A DNA stretch of 64,000 nt from assembly GCA_029210325.1 (NCBI GenBank), contig JARGPU010000004.1, positions 1-64,000 of the forward strand, written 5' to 3'. The position numbers and the translations under genes are program-made. The notes under the pieces are model-generated. The model was not told the DNA's origin. It saw only the letters and a program-made list of their open reading frames with translations, and made no database searches. Position 1 is the first letter of the stretch, and each line of letters starts with the position of its first letter. Positions 51,312-59,330 of the stretch are shown here, one piece after another. Source of the stretch: Alcanivoracaceae bacterium. GTDB taxonomy: Bacteria > Pseudomonadota > Gammaproteobacteria > Pseudomonadales > Alcanivoracaceae.

Positions 51312-52221
51312 TTAGCTTGCCTGGGTCATATGGCGCCGTCCCTTGCCCGGTAGCATGCCTAATTGGGCCGCATCCAGCTGCTCAAGAATGCCATCCAGAG
51401 TCCGGGCGATCAGGGTGGCGTTCCGCTGGGGCAATGGAAATATTGATATAGCGACCGGTGTGTTCGTAGGCTTCCTGAAAAGTCATGTCGCTACAGAAGC
51501 TGTCGATGGCCCGTTCTTTTACTGATAACGGTGTGGCTTCTGGCTCCATTCCTGCCAGTACCCGGAACGGGTTAAGGTGGGTTGGCAAATCGTAGCGAAA
51601 GCGATCGAAATAACCTGCCTTCATTTCTGCATCAGTTAGCGTTCCGATCTGCGCACAAAGCCACGAGCCTGCGCTGGCGCCCGATAGCACATGGGGCAGC
51701 ATGTCGTTGTCTACCAGCGTCTGCACTACACCATGATGAAAATAGATCAATCCTGCCCCGCCACTTAGCATCAGTGCAGAGCGACCATAGCAATGACTGG
51801 CACGACGAAAAAAGTCCACCTTCTCAGCGCGAGGTATCTCTGAATCGCTGGCGGAGGCAATAAACTTCAGCGACTCCACCACCACATTCACATATGCATC
51901 AATTAACACCTTGGTGCCGGACAGAGCGCGGTTATACAAAACTGCCTTGCCCATGCCGCACATATTGCCGTGAATGCCCTCATTCAATGCATAGAGCAGA
52001 TCCTGAGTGCGGCCAGCATCAAGCAAATCCCGTAGCAGATCGTAGCGAGTGCGCAGCTCTACACTGCCATACAGGCTGCTGCGATCACGCTCGCGCCACT
52101 CATCCAGCCGCAGCCGTTGGTCCGATTCCAGTGCGGCATTCAGCCATTCAGTATAGCTGGCAGCCTCGTCCAGGCGCCGGTGCAGGGTGCGGGTATGAGG
52201 TTTAAGCGGTGACAGGGCCAT
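51312..52221 (-). pseudogene. DUF3336-patatin phospholipase gene with internal deletion and frameshift
   Basis: An intact N-terminal part: DUF3336 (RTLHRRLDEAASYTEWLNAAL... onward), then patatin start SGGAGLIYFHHGVVQTLVDNDMLPHVLSGASAGSW with the nucleophile Ser in GASAG. The frame then runs through RYINISIAPAE and stops 15 codons later at 51382. In another frame of the same strand, the sequence QRNATLIARTLDGILEQLDAAQLG continues to a stop at 51312. It resembles the normal C-terminal helix of this family. Between them roughly 180-200 residues, including the strand with the catalytic Asp (DGG/A), are missing. The gene is therefore disabled. An alternative ATG lies 11 codons upstream. Confidence 0.72.
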
Positions 52222-52455
52222 GACCAGTATTCCGGAAAAAAACGGGCAGGACATGTAATAACATGGAGGCCTGGACGATAACAGTTCACAGATTCACGGG
52301 CTTTGTATTTTTCTGCGTTGCCGCACCATAGGTCGAGCCCAACCGCAGCCTAACCTGTCTAGCGCGCAGACCAGCGAATAGGTTGATTTGGTCAGCAATT
52401 ACCTGGGGGCAATGATATGGACAAAGATCAAGGGAAAGGGAATCTGCAGCAGCTC

Positions 52456-54585
52456 CTATTCTACTGCTGACACGGCCACTGGAATGCCTGTCATAAAGGC
52501 CTGATTACTCAACTTTTCAAAGCTGCCGGGGCCCGTGGGTAGCAGCACATTAACGTTGCTGCCCGGGAACTGCTTTGCGATTTTCAGACCATGGCTGCGC
52601 TGATTGCCCCAGCCATGGGTCATGGCCACTACGCCGGGACGCAGACTGCCATCGGCGCGCACATGGGTCAGCAGTGAGCCCCAGTGGTTATGCACTTCAA
52701 TGGCCGCACCATTACTCAGGCCGCGCGCTTCGATATCATCCGGATGCATATGCAGGCCGTTGTCCTTCTGATGCTCCCGTTTCAGTTCCGGCAGGTTGTG
52801 ATACCAGCTGTTATGCATGTAGTTGGTGCGCAGGGTAATCAATTTCAGCTGATCTGCTGGTTCCTGTGTCAGCTCGTGGAAAATGCTATGGGCCTGTTCA
52901 ATGGCCTCGGCAAATAACGCCGGGCAGCAGTCCACTTTCTTATCCGCTGTTTGCAACCAGTCGCTGTAAAAGCGTCCGCCGGGAATGGGCGGTAATACCA
53001 CTGTCTGCTGCGGCGCTTTCTGTAGCTGCTCCAGAGTCAGATCGGCATAGCCCAGCATGCGATTAATGCGCCTGAACGGGTCCGGGTTGTCCTGCTCGCT
53101 GAACAACGAGTGCAGCCCCATGGCCTGTTCCAGCTTGCCGAGAATCCACCACTCCTCCTTGCGCTCATGGGCCGCTGGTACCACCGCATCGGTGTACTGA
53201 ACAAAGGGCTCGGCCTGCATGCCAAGGCCACAGATATTCAGGTCACGGCGCTCCAGCATGTCGGCACAGGGCAACAGGTAGTCAGCCAGCTCGCCGGTGG
53301 CGTTGCGCACCAGATCAATCACCACCAGTAGTTCCAGGTTTTCCAAGGCTTGGCGAATGCGCGCCTCGCCACCCATTGACAACAGCGGGTTGCCGGCAAG
53401 AACCACTAGGGCGCGAATCGGATTTTTTGCATCAAGAATCATGTCTGGCAGTAAGTTGCCGGGCAGGGAGCCGCGAATCAGGCGAAGCTCACCAAACTCG
53501 CTGTTAAAGAAAATCTGGTCCTTATCCAGTGATCGCAACGCGCCAGCTTTTGCTGCTGGATAAAAACCCAGCGAATACAGATTGCCGCCCGGCTTATCCA
53601 GATTGCCGGTAACAAAACTGAGCATTTGCAGCAGCCAGTAACACAAAGTGCCCTGGCGGCCCATATTTACCCCGGTGGACATATGCGCGCAGGCTGATTC
53701 AGCACGGGCAAAATCTATGGCGGTCTGGCGGATTTCAGTGGCATCAATGCCAACAATCGAAGCCACAGTGTCGGCATCGTAGGGCTGAATAAAGGCGCGT
53801 AACTGGTCGATATGTTTGCCGTGCTCGGCGATGACTTCGGCGTTGAATAAACCAGCTTTATCGATCTCATGCAGTAGTGCTGCCATCAGATACAGATCCG
53901 TATCCGGCTTTATCTGCAGCACATCGCCGGTGGCCGGGGTGGCAGATTCGATCCGTCGCGGATTGATAAAACGAATGGTGGCGCCGTTCTTTTTCGCCTG
54001 TCGCAGCTGTGCCATGGGGTTGGCAATGGAGACAAAGCTCATATGCGACACTTTCGGGTTCTCGCCGAAGATCAATGCATAGCGGGTGTGGGAAAGATCT
54101 GGTACCGGATGCAGAGTGCTAGTGCCAAACACGGCTTCCGCGCCGGCAAATTTGTTGGAGCAATCCTGAGTGCCAGAATTAAACACCCGCCGAGTTTGCA
54201 GTTGGGTGAAGAACGAGGTCATGGCGGCACCGGCCAATGCATTAAACGCGGTGGGGTTGCCGATATAGCCAGCCACCGCATCGGCCCCATGTTGCTGGCG
54301 AATCTGTTGAATTTTTTCAGCAACCGAGGCAATTGTCTGGTCCCAGCTTTGTGCAACAAACTCGCCGGGTTGCTGTTTGCTAGTAACCCGTACCATGGGC
54401 ACATTCAACCGGTCCGGGTCCTGATGAATGCCCTGGTAGTTGATGCCTTTGTGACAGGCAAAGCCCTTGGTTACCGGATGATCACGATCCGGCAGCAGAC
54501 GGATCAGGGTATCATTCTCAACTTCTGCAAGCAGACCACAGGAGGGTTCGCAGACACGGCAGAAGGTGGGTTTGAGTGTGGCCAT
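52456..54585 (-). CDS. molybdopterin oxidoreductase (Mo-bis-MGD, formate dehydrogenase/nitrate reductase superfamily)
   Basis: 709 aa catalytic subunit. N-terminal [4Fe-4S] ligands are Cys9, Cys12, Cys16 (CRVCEPSCG) and Cys44 (GFACHKG). The molybdopterin segments are visible: GNPTAFNALAG, SGTQDCSNKFAGAEAVFGTST, FGENPKVSHMS, TGVNMGRQGTLCYWLLQMLSFVTGNLDKPGGN; and C-terminal LRTNYMHNSWYHNLPELKR, HPDDIEARGLSNGAAIEVHN. The residue after the middle Cys (possible Mo ligand) cannot be assigned safely. No Fe-S or membrane subunit is encoded nearby, so it may be a soluble, single-subunit enzyme as in several such family members. Confidence 0.88.
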   Translation of the reverse strand: MATLKPTFCRVCEPSCGLLAEVENDTLIRLLPDRDHPVTKGFACHKGINYQGIHQDPDRLNVPMVRVTSKQQPGEFVAQSWDQTIASVAEKIQQIRQQHGADAVAGYIGNPTAFNALAGAAMTSFFTQLQTRRVFNSGTQDCSNKFAGAEAVFGTSTLHPVPDLSHTRYALIFGENPKVSHMSFVSIANPMAQLRQAKKNGATIRFINPRRIESATPATGDVLQIKPDTDLYLMAALLHEIDKAGLFNAEVIAEHGKHIDQLRAFIQPYDADTVASIVGIDATEIRQTAIDFARAESACAHMSTGVNMGRQGTLCYWLLQMLSFVTGNLDKPGGNLYSLGFYPAAKAGALRSLDKDQIFFNSEFGELRLIRGSLPGNLLPDMILDAKNPIRALVVLAGNPLLSMGGEARIRQALENLELLVVIDLVRNATGELADYLLPCADMLERRDLNICGLGMQAEPFVQYTDAVVPAAHERKEEWWILGKLEQAMGLHSLFSEQDNPDPFRRINRMLGYADLTLEQLQKAPQQTVVLPPIPGGRFYSDWLQTADKKVDCCPALFAEAIEQAHSIFHELTQEPADQLKLITLRTNYMHNSWYHNLPELKREHQKDNGLHMHPDDIEARGLSNGAAIEVHNHWGSLLTHVRADGSLRPGVVAMTHGWGNQRSHGLKIAKQFPGSNVNVLLPTGPGSFEKLSNQAFMTGIPVAVSAVE

Positions 54586-54669
54586 ACAGCCCCCGGCGTT
54601 GTTGTTATGAGTTGTCTGGACCTGATCCTAGGCCGGGGGAGTGTGAAGCTCAATGATGTATTGTTCCTT

Positions 54670-55470
54670 TCACGGTGACTCCTTGAACGGGTTCAGTCTG
54701 TCGCCCAGCCGATATTGCAGCGCGATTGGCAACGGCCGAATCGAAGCAGCCACCAGCTTGTTCACCGCACCGGGCACACATACCGGCTTGCCTTTCATCA
54801 CCGCCTGCCAGCCTTCACGCACCACGGACTCGGCATCCTGCCAGAGTAGGTTCGGTAATTTGCTGGCGGCGTCGCGGGTGCCCATCACGTCATGAAATTC
54901 ACTGTGGGTGAAGCCGGGGCATAGCGCGGTGACGTTAATGCCTTGGGGTTTCAGTTCCATATCCAGCGATTGGGAAATATTCAGCACATAACTCTTGATG
55001 CCGGTGTACAGCAAGCTGGCGCCGGGCGGTGACAGCGCGGCGATCGACGACAGGTTGATGATGCGGCCCCAGCCACGCTCGCGCATGCCGGGCAAAACTC
55101 GGTGACACAGCTCGGTCAGTGCTGTCACCATCAACTGGATTTCTGCGGCCAGCGTTAGCCAGGGTGTATCGGCAAAAGCAGTCTTGCCGGACAGGCCAGC
55201 GTTGTTGATCAGCACGTCCACGGCAATTTTTTTCTGCTCGGCAAACGCCATGATCGCTGCGGGTGCAGTCGGGTCGTTCAAGTCTGCGGCAAAGACATCA
55301 CAGCGAATGCCATGCTCGCGTTGCAATTCATTGGCGAGTTCCTGCAAACGTTCGGCGCGGCGCGCCACCAGCAGCAGATTAAGACCTTCAGCTGCCAGGT
55401 GTCGGGCAAAGGCGGCGCCAATGCCGGCGGAGGCGCCGGTGATCAGGGCGGTACGATTCTGGTTAGTCAT
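54670..55470 (-). CDS. SDR family oxidoreductase (DltE/sterol dehydrogenase-like)
   Basis: 266 aa. Nucleotide motif TGASAGIGAAF, then VLINNAGL, catalytic Ser in INLSSIAALSPP and Y-x-x-x-K in LYTGIKS. The pattern with GIKSYVLNISQSLDMELKPQGINVTALCPGFTHSEFHDVMG fits the classical SDR group often annotated DltE or sterol/retinol dehydrogenase-like; the substrate is unknown. A long upstream extension of the frame is ignored because MTNQNRTALITG is the natural family start. It begins 7 bases after the next (upstream) gene's stop and ends 84 bases before the molybdoenzyme start. Confidence 0.88.
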   Translation of the reverse strand: MTNQNRTALITGASAGIGAAFARHLAAEGLNLLLVARRAERLQELANELQREHGIRCDVFAADLNDPTAPAAIMAFAEQKKIAVDVLINNAGLSGKTAFADTPWLTLAAEIQLMVTALTELCHRVLPGMRERGWGRIINLSSIAALSPPGASLLYTGIKSYVLNISQSLDMELKPQGINVTALCPGFTHSEFHDVMGTRDAASKLPNLLWQDAESVVREGWQAVMKGKPVCVPGAVNKLVAASIRPLPIALQYRLGDRLNPFKESP

Positions 55471-55477
55471 GGTGTCC

Positions 55478-56050
55478 TCACGAGTTGAACAGCGCAGGAA
55501 TGTCGCGCTTGCCGATAAAAAAGTTCTGTCGGGCGCGGCCGATGTCGCCGCGGTACGCTGTCTGTGGCCCCTCCAGCAGAAACGGGTAGGGGATATGCCG
55601 CTGCCCGCGGGTAAAACCCCAGGTGCCGATGCCGAGATAAAGACCCGGCGCCACGCGACGGACTTCGTCGACCATATTGATGTTGCCGCACAGTGAATGA
55701 AAGTGCCGATACACCAGCTGATAGGCGGGGCGGCCATCGAAGCGCGAGGGCGCAATCATGGTCTGCATCGGGTAACGCTGAACGACTTTGCCGCGTTGAC
55801 GAAAGCTGTTGTAGCCACGGCCGCTGTTGGCATCAATCGGGCGGAATGCCTTGCATAGCCAGCTGCCCATGGGATTGCTCAGTGTCATCTGGCCAATCTT
55901 GGTCGCCAGCCAGCTCGGCTGGGCCAGCAGGCAGGCTGCGTACTCCCCGTTCATCTCGCTGATGGTTGGAGCCTCCAGTTTGGAAAACAGCTGCAGCAAC
56001 TCGGCTGTTGAGTACTGGCGCAGCGCTGCTGCGTATATGTCCTGTTGCAT
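55478..56050 (-). CDS. hypothetical protein under a repeat-bearing upstream region
   Basis: 190 aa protein I do not recognise. Begins MQQDIYAAALRQYSTAELLQLFSKLEAPTISEMNGEYAACLL, a region with similarity in style to DUF4334/GXWXG-type proteins (APTISEMNGEY), and has Trp- and Arg-rich segments (FRPIDANSGRGYNSFRQRGKVVQRYP) and a C-terminal YRGDIGRARQNFFIGKRDIPALF. No signal peptide. Start chosen at ATG with AGGAGG eight bases upstream, which excludes a long frame that would read through the tandem repeat. It is followed closely by the SDR gene and diverges from the TetR gene, so it is presumably under that regulator. Confidence 0.75.
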   Translation of the reverse strand: MQQDIYAAALRQYSTAELLQLFSKLEAPTISEMNGEYAACLLAQPSWLATKIGQMTLSNPMGSWLCKAFRPIDANSGRGYNSFRQRGKVVQRYPMQTMIAPSRFDGRPAYQLVYRHFHSLCGNINMVDEVRRVAPGLYLGIGTWGFTRGQRHIPYPFLLEGPQTAYRGDIGRARQNFFIGKRDIPALFNS

Positions 56051-56084
56051 CGGGTCGGCCTCCTGATCTGGCTTTCCGGGCTGG

Positions 56085-56139
56085 TGTCCTGACTGTGTCC
56101 TGACTGTGTCCTGACTGTGTCCTGACTGTGTCCTGACTA
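56085..56139. repeat. tandem 11-bp repeat, five copies
   Basis: Five head-to-tail copies of TGTCCTGACTG; the fifth has A for the last G. 11 bp is about one helical turn. It lies between the divergent hypothetical gene and TetR gene, next to two dyads (see next feature). It is not a CRISPR array (no spacers) and is not in a coding region once the starts are placed correctly. Confidence 0.95.
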
Positions 56140-56143
56140 TCTG

Positions 56144-56191
56144 TTGAATATCATTCAAGGCGATCTTAAGGGTTTGTTGAATGCTATTCAA
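56144..56191. promoter_or_regulatory. two TetR-type operator dyads, helically phased
   Basis: TTGAAT-N3-ATTCAA occurs twice, at 56144-56158 (N3 = ATC) and 56177-56191 (N3 = GCT). The centres are 33 bp apart, three helical turns, and the same size as three units of the neighbouring 11-mer. Each is a perfect 6-bp dyad. Their position just upstream of a TetR gene and the divergent hypothetical-SDR-molybdoenzyme genes makes an operator role likely. Confidence 0.7.
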
Positions 56192-56264
56192 GAGGTGCGA
56201 TAAGCGGCTAGAATGGGCCGGCTTGCGGAGCCCTCGCCGCCGGCCATTTCAGGAGCAGCTAACC

Positions 56265-56798
56265 ATGGCACAGACCAAGCGCGATCAGGACCGGGCGGAA
56301 AAACGCGACGAAATCATTGCCGTCGCCCGCACCCTGTTTATCGAAACCGGCTACGAGGACACCTCGATCAGCCGACTGGCTGCCGCCGCCGGGGTCGCCC
56401 CCAACACGATCTACTGGTACTTCAAGGACAAGGACGAGGTGCTGGTGGCGGTGCTGGATGCCGAGTTCAGCGACGGTATGGACGAGTACCTGCAACTGCC
56501 GGTCACCGATGCGGCGGAGCGATTGTTCTGGGTAGTGCAGCGGCTGGAGCGGGCCAGCCGTCTGGTCAGCACGGTGCACTCGCGCCTTGAGGTATCCGAG
56601 GCTATCAATCTCTGGCATGAGCGTTTTCACACCATTAGCGAAGGGATTTTGCGGGTATCGCTACAGCACGCTGGTGTGCCGGTGGAGCGGATTGAAACGC
56701 GAACCAAAATCAGCGTATTCACGATTGAAGGTTTGCTCGCCCACCCGATGAGTGAGGCGGACAAGCGGACTATTTGTCGGGAGTTGGTGGCAACCTAA
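56265..56798 (+). CDS. TetR-family transcriptional regulator
   Basis: 177 aa. HTH: RDEIIAVARTLFIETGYEDTSISRLAAAAGVAPNTIYWYFKDKDEVLVAVLDAEF. The ligand-binding half is short and without a named subfamily. Start at ATG with AGGAG upstream. It is divergent from the hypothetical-SDR unit and converges on the TfoX gene with a four-base overlap. The two dyads ahead of it are its likely operators. Confidence 0.9.
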   Translation: MAQTKRDQDRAEKRDEIIAVARTLFIETGYEDTSISRLAAAAGVAPNTIYWYFKDKDEVLVAVLDAEFSDGMDEYLQLPVTDAAERLFWVVQRLERASRLVSTVHSRLEVSEAINLWHERFHTISEGILRVSLQHAGVPVERIETRTKISVFTIEGLLAHPMSEADKRTICRELVAT

Positions 56799-57127
56799 CG
56801 TTTGCCGCGCTTTCCCCGCACGGCCGCGGCAAACGAGCGTTGCGCCCAAATCGCAGCCTGTTCCCGGTCATCCATGATCTCGTCCGGTGCCAGATAGTAG
56901 GACATCTTCATCACCTTGCCCTGCTTGTGATATTCGAACGGCCCCAGTTCCAGTTCCTGAAAATACGCCACGTTCTCCGCATCAGCCTTCAGGTACAGGG
57001 TGTCGTCCGCCACCAGGCCAAACATCAGGCCCTGATGGTAGATGCCGTAGCCGCCGAACATCTTGCGGGCACTGATCGGCCCGAATAGTTCGAATACTTC
57101 CTGCAGGTATTGGGTGAACTGGCTCAT
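56795..57127 (-). CDS. TfoX N-terminal domain protein
   Basis: 110 aa consisting of a TfoX-N domain only: FELFGPISARKMFGGYGIYHQGLMFGLVADDTLYLKADAEN and MKMSYYLAPDEIMDD. In competence regulators TfoX has an additional C-terminal domain that is absent here, so a competence role should not be assumed; many such stand-alone proteins exist. The lysine-rich tail RGKRGKR may bind nucleic acid. Confidence 0.88.
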   Translation of the reverse strand: MSQFTQYLQEVFELFGPISARKMFGGYGIYHQGLMFGLVADDTLYLKADAENVAYFQELELGPFEYHKQGKVMKMSYYLAPDEIMDDREQAAIWAQRSFAAAVRGKRGKR

Positions 57128-57162
57128 ATACTCCTTTCGCCCGGAACATCCACAAGGCCTGA

Positions 57163-57612
57163 TCAGGCGGGCACTGAGCCTGCATGATCAATCTTGACTC
57201 CGGGGGCGCCTTGCTCAAGCTTTTCTCGCATGTCTTGGGGAATAGTCATTTTTTCATGTTGAATGGCGCTGACCATGACATAAATCACTTCAGCTGATAG
57301 CAACGGCTTTGAAGTTGCATGGTTATAGAAATCAAACTTCAAAGCGTAGGATGAATTTCCGATTCTTCCGGGTTTAACGGTAACGGCAATGACTTCATCG
57401 AAGTGCGCCGGGGCTTTCCAGTCCATTGAGATATGGACAACCTGATTATCAATGCCCATGGATAAAATATCGTTGTAGTTTCCCCAGATCACCCGAAGAA
57501 ACTCAGTCACAGCGACATCAATATAATCCACATAGCGTCCATTAAAGACCACTTTCTGTGCGTCACACTCCGCGTATCGGACTCGGAGAAGATAACAAAA
57601 ATCGTCATTCAT
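57163..57612 (-). CDS. hot-dog thioesterase family protein
   Basis: 149 aa, 4HBT fold: FCYLLRVRYAECDAQKVVFNGRYVDYIDVAVTEFLR with an Asp in the Y-x-E-x-D loop, then MDWKAPAHFDEVIAVTVKP. It fits YbgC/FcbC-like acyl-CoA thioesterases. The base composition looks more AT-rich than neighbours (for example around 57290-57480), which hints at a more recent acquisition. The start has GGAG about 13 bases upstream. Confidence 0.85.
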   Translation of the reverse strand: MNDDFCYLLRVRYAECDAQKVVFNGRYVDYIDVAVTEFLRVIWGNYNDILSMGIDNQVVHISMDWKAPAHFDEVIAVTVKPGRIGNSSYALKFDFYNHATSKPLLSAEVIYVMVSAIQHEKMTIPQDMREKLEQGAPGVKIDHAGSVPA

Positions 57613-57649
57613 CTATTCTGGCTCTCCAATTCTTTTTCTTGGCTTAACG

Positions 57650-58390
57650 CTAATTACCATGGTCAGCAGGGTTCGGAAATACCACGACTTCGTCGCCTTC
57701 CTGCCAGAGTTGGAATTTTTCCATAATCTGATGGAAGGTCGGATGGTCGAGCCAATCAGTCAGCCATCGTTGCAGATTAGGGAAGGGTAGGCTGAAAAAC
57801 ACTTCTCGGTCCACATGGGCGAACTGGCGCACAAAGGGCATGATGCCGATATCGGCGATGCTGATGTTATCCCCCAGCAGGTATTTATTACTGGCTAACA
57901 GGGTCTCCAAGGCCTGCAGAAATACCTCGCTCTGTTGCCGGTATTCCAGCTGGCTATGTTCCGGGTAGCGATCGGCGTATTTGTAGCGATCCAGCCAGTG
58001 TTTGAATTCGCTATCGTTGCGATCCATCAGAGCATTGGCACTGGCTAAATCCACATTTAACAAACCGTGCGGATCGTTCTGCAGCAGCGCCCATTGCAGT
58101 ATTTCTCTGCTTTCCTCAATAACCTGTCGCCCGGCCACATCAGCTTCAGCCAGCAGCAGAACAGGAACAGTGCCTTTGGGGCTGATGGCCAGCATCTGCG
58201 CCGGCTTGTTTTTCAACACGATTTCCCGCAGTTCCACTTTCTGCCCGGCAAACAGGATGCCCAGCCGCGCGCGCATGGCGTACGGACAACGGCGAAACGA
58301 GTAGAGGCGGGGCAGTGAGGTGGCGATAGTGTGTTTTCCTTTCAGTACGTTACTGTATGCTCTTGCCGTCCAGCACCAGCCGCTCGACAA
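57650..58390 (-). CDS. glutathione S-transferase family protein, start uncertain
   Basis: GST with N-terminal thioredoxin fold YSFRRCPYAMRARLGILFAG (Cys-Pro-Tyr in the active-site loop), SPKGTVPVLLL and IEESREILQWAL, and C-terminal helical domain with GDNISIADIGIMPFVRQF. The family normally starts just before LPRLYSFRRCP. No ATG or GTG exists there. The only canonical start in frame is TTG at 58390, which lies 41 bases inside the acyltransferase gene and gives ~25 extra residues. A Shine-Dalgarno-like AAAGGA precedes codon ATC at 58327 by nine bases, so an unusual start is possible. Confidence 0.75.
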   Translation of the reverse strand: MSSGWCWTARAYSNVLKGKHTIATSLPRLYSFRRCPYAMRARLGILFAGQKVELREIVLKNKPAQMLAISPKGTVPVLLLAEADVAGRQVIEESREILQWALLQNDPHGLLNVDLASANALMDRNDSEFKHWLDRYKYADRYPEHSQLEYRQQSEVFLQALETLLASNKYLLGDNISIADIGIMPFVRQFAHVDREVFFSLPFPNLQRWLTDWLDHPTFHQIMEKFQLWQEGDEVVVFPNPADHGN

Positions 58391-59234
58391 CGTGTTCTAC
58401 CTGCGTCAGCGCACCCGGCAAGCAGTCCTTGTCAGCAAAAAGTTTTTCCGGTTCGATGGCTGCGCCGATGGTCATGGTGATACGCCAGGGCACAATCGGC
58501 AGGAACACCAGCGGAGATCCCAGCCACAGCCAGACGATCAAGGCACGCCACTCAATAGCCAGCGGAACACAGGCAAAAATGGCGGCAGCGCCGAGCAGGC
58601 CCGTTAGCGAAACTCCCCAACGCTTGAGCCCTATCAAGCGTGGCACAACCAACACCCATGCCAGCCATTGGGCGCGCAAAAACACCGGGCAGGTGTAATG
58701 AGAGCCGTGAATGCCCAGCGGCACAATTGGCACACCGGCATCGCGGGCGATTTTCAGAAACCCGGTGCGGCCGCCAAAATCGACTCGGTTAGCCTGCCAC
58801 ACGGGGCGCAGGGTTTCGTGGTCGCCGCCGGGAAACACCAGAATGGGCACGCCCTGAGTTAGCGTTTGCTGCGCAGCCTCGTAGCTTGAGGGAATAGCGC
58901 CAATGGATTTCAGCAAACGAGAGAGCGGAAACACACTGAACCCCTGTGGCAGGGCAAACCCGGCAAGACGATGCTGTGATCCTGCATGACGTAGATAGAG
59001 CGCAATAAAGCTCATGATCTCCGCGATCCCGGCGCCGGCAGAATGGTTGGCCACCAGCAGAAAAGGTTTGTCGTTTGGTAAGTGCTCGATGCCGCGTAGC
59101 CGAGCTCGAAACAATAGACGAGCCAGCGGGTACAGCACGCTGGTGGCGACACGAGCCACCCAAGGTGCAATCACGCCTGGCTGGTCGATTTTGATGTCCT
59201 TGGCCCAGTCGGCAGTACTACGGCCTAAACGCAT
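58350..59234 (-). CDS. lysophospholipid acyltransferase family protein
   Basis: 294 aa. N-terminal hydrophobic region (ATSVLYPLARLLFRARL), motif LLVANHSAGAGIAE and substrate motif VFPGGDHETLRPVW, then VPIVPLGIHGSHYTCPVF and a C-terminal membrane stretch (LIVWLWLGSPLVFLPIV). The usual H-x(4)-D motif is not exact: the position is H-S-A-G-A-G, with Glu three residues further on, as in TMEM68-type or diacylglycerol acyltransferase-like members where the acid is shifted. It may esterify a lysolipid or neutral lipid. Confidence 0.82.
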   Translation of the reverse strand: MRLGRSTADWAKDIKIDQPGVIAPWVARVATSVLYPLARLLFRARLRGIEHLPNDKPFLLVANHSAGAGIAEIMSFIALYLRHAGSQHRLAGFALPQGFSVFPLSRLLKSIGAIPSSYEAAQQTLTQGVPILVFPGGDHETLRPVWQANRVDFGGRTGFLKIARDAGVPIVPLGIHGSHYTCPVFLRAQWLAWVLVVPRLIGLKRWGVSLTGLLGAAAIFACVPLAIEWRALIVWLWLGSPLVFLPIVPWRITMTIGAAIEPEKLFADKDCLPGALTQVEHVVERLVLDGKSIQ

Positions 59235-59330
59235 AGGTGCATCCTTGAAGATGTTTGGCCATTTCGATACCGGACAGATCCTGAAGGTGAGTATGAAATA
59301 TGGCCAGACATTCGAATATACGCTGCCGAG

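Noticed and set aside
52417-52470. 17-codon frame with a good Shine-Dalgarno (GGGGGCA) upstream of the molybdoenzyme stop
   Set aside because: Too short to support from sequence alone, and its end overlaps the molybdoenzyme gene on the other strand. The 235-bp space between this gene and the patatin pseudogene otherwise holds nothing I can name.
56085-56139. Tandem repeats as a CRISPR array
   Set aside because: The units are contiguous 11-mers without spacers, and no cas gene is present.
57157-57168. 12-bp palindrome GCCTGATCAGGC between the TfoX and thioesterase genes
   Set aside because: Short, overlaps the thioesterase stop codon, and has no T-run; chance is likely.
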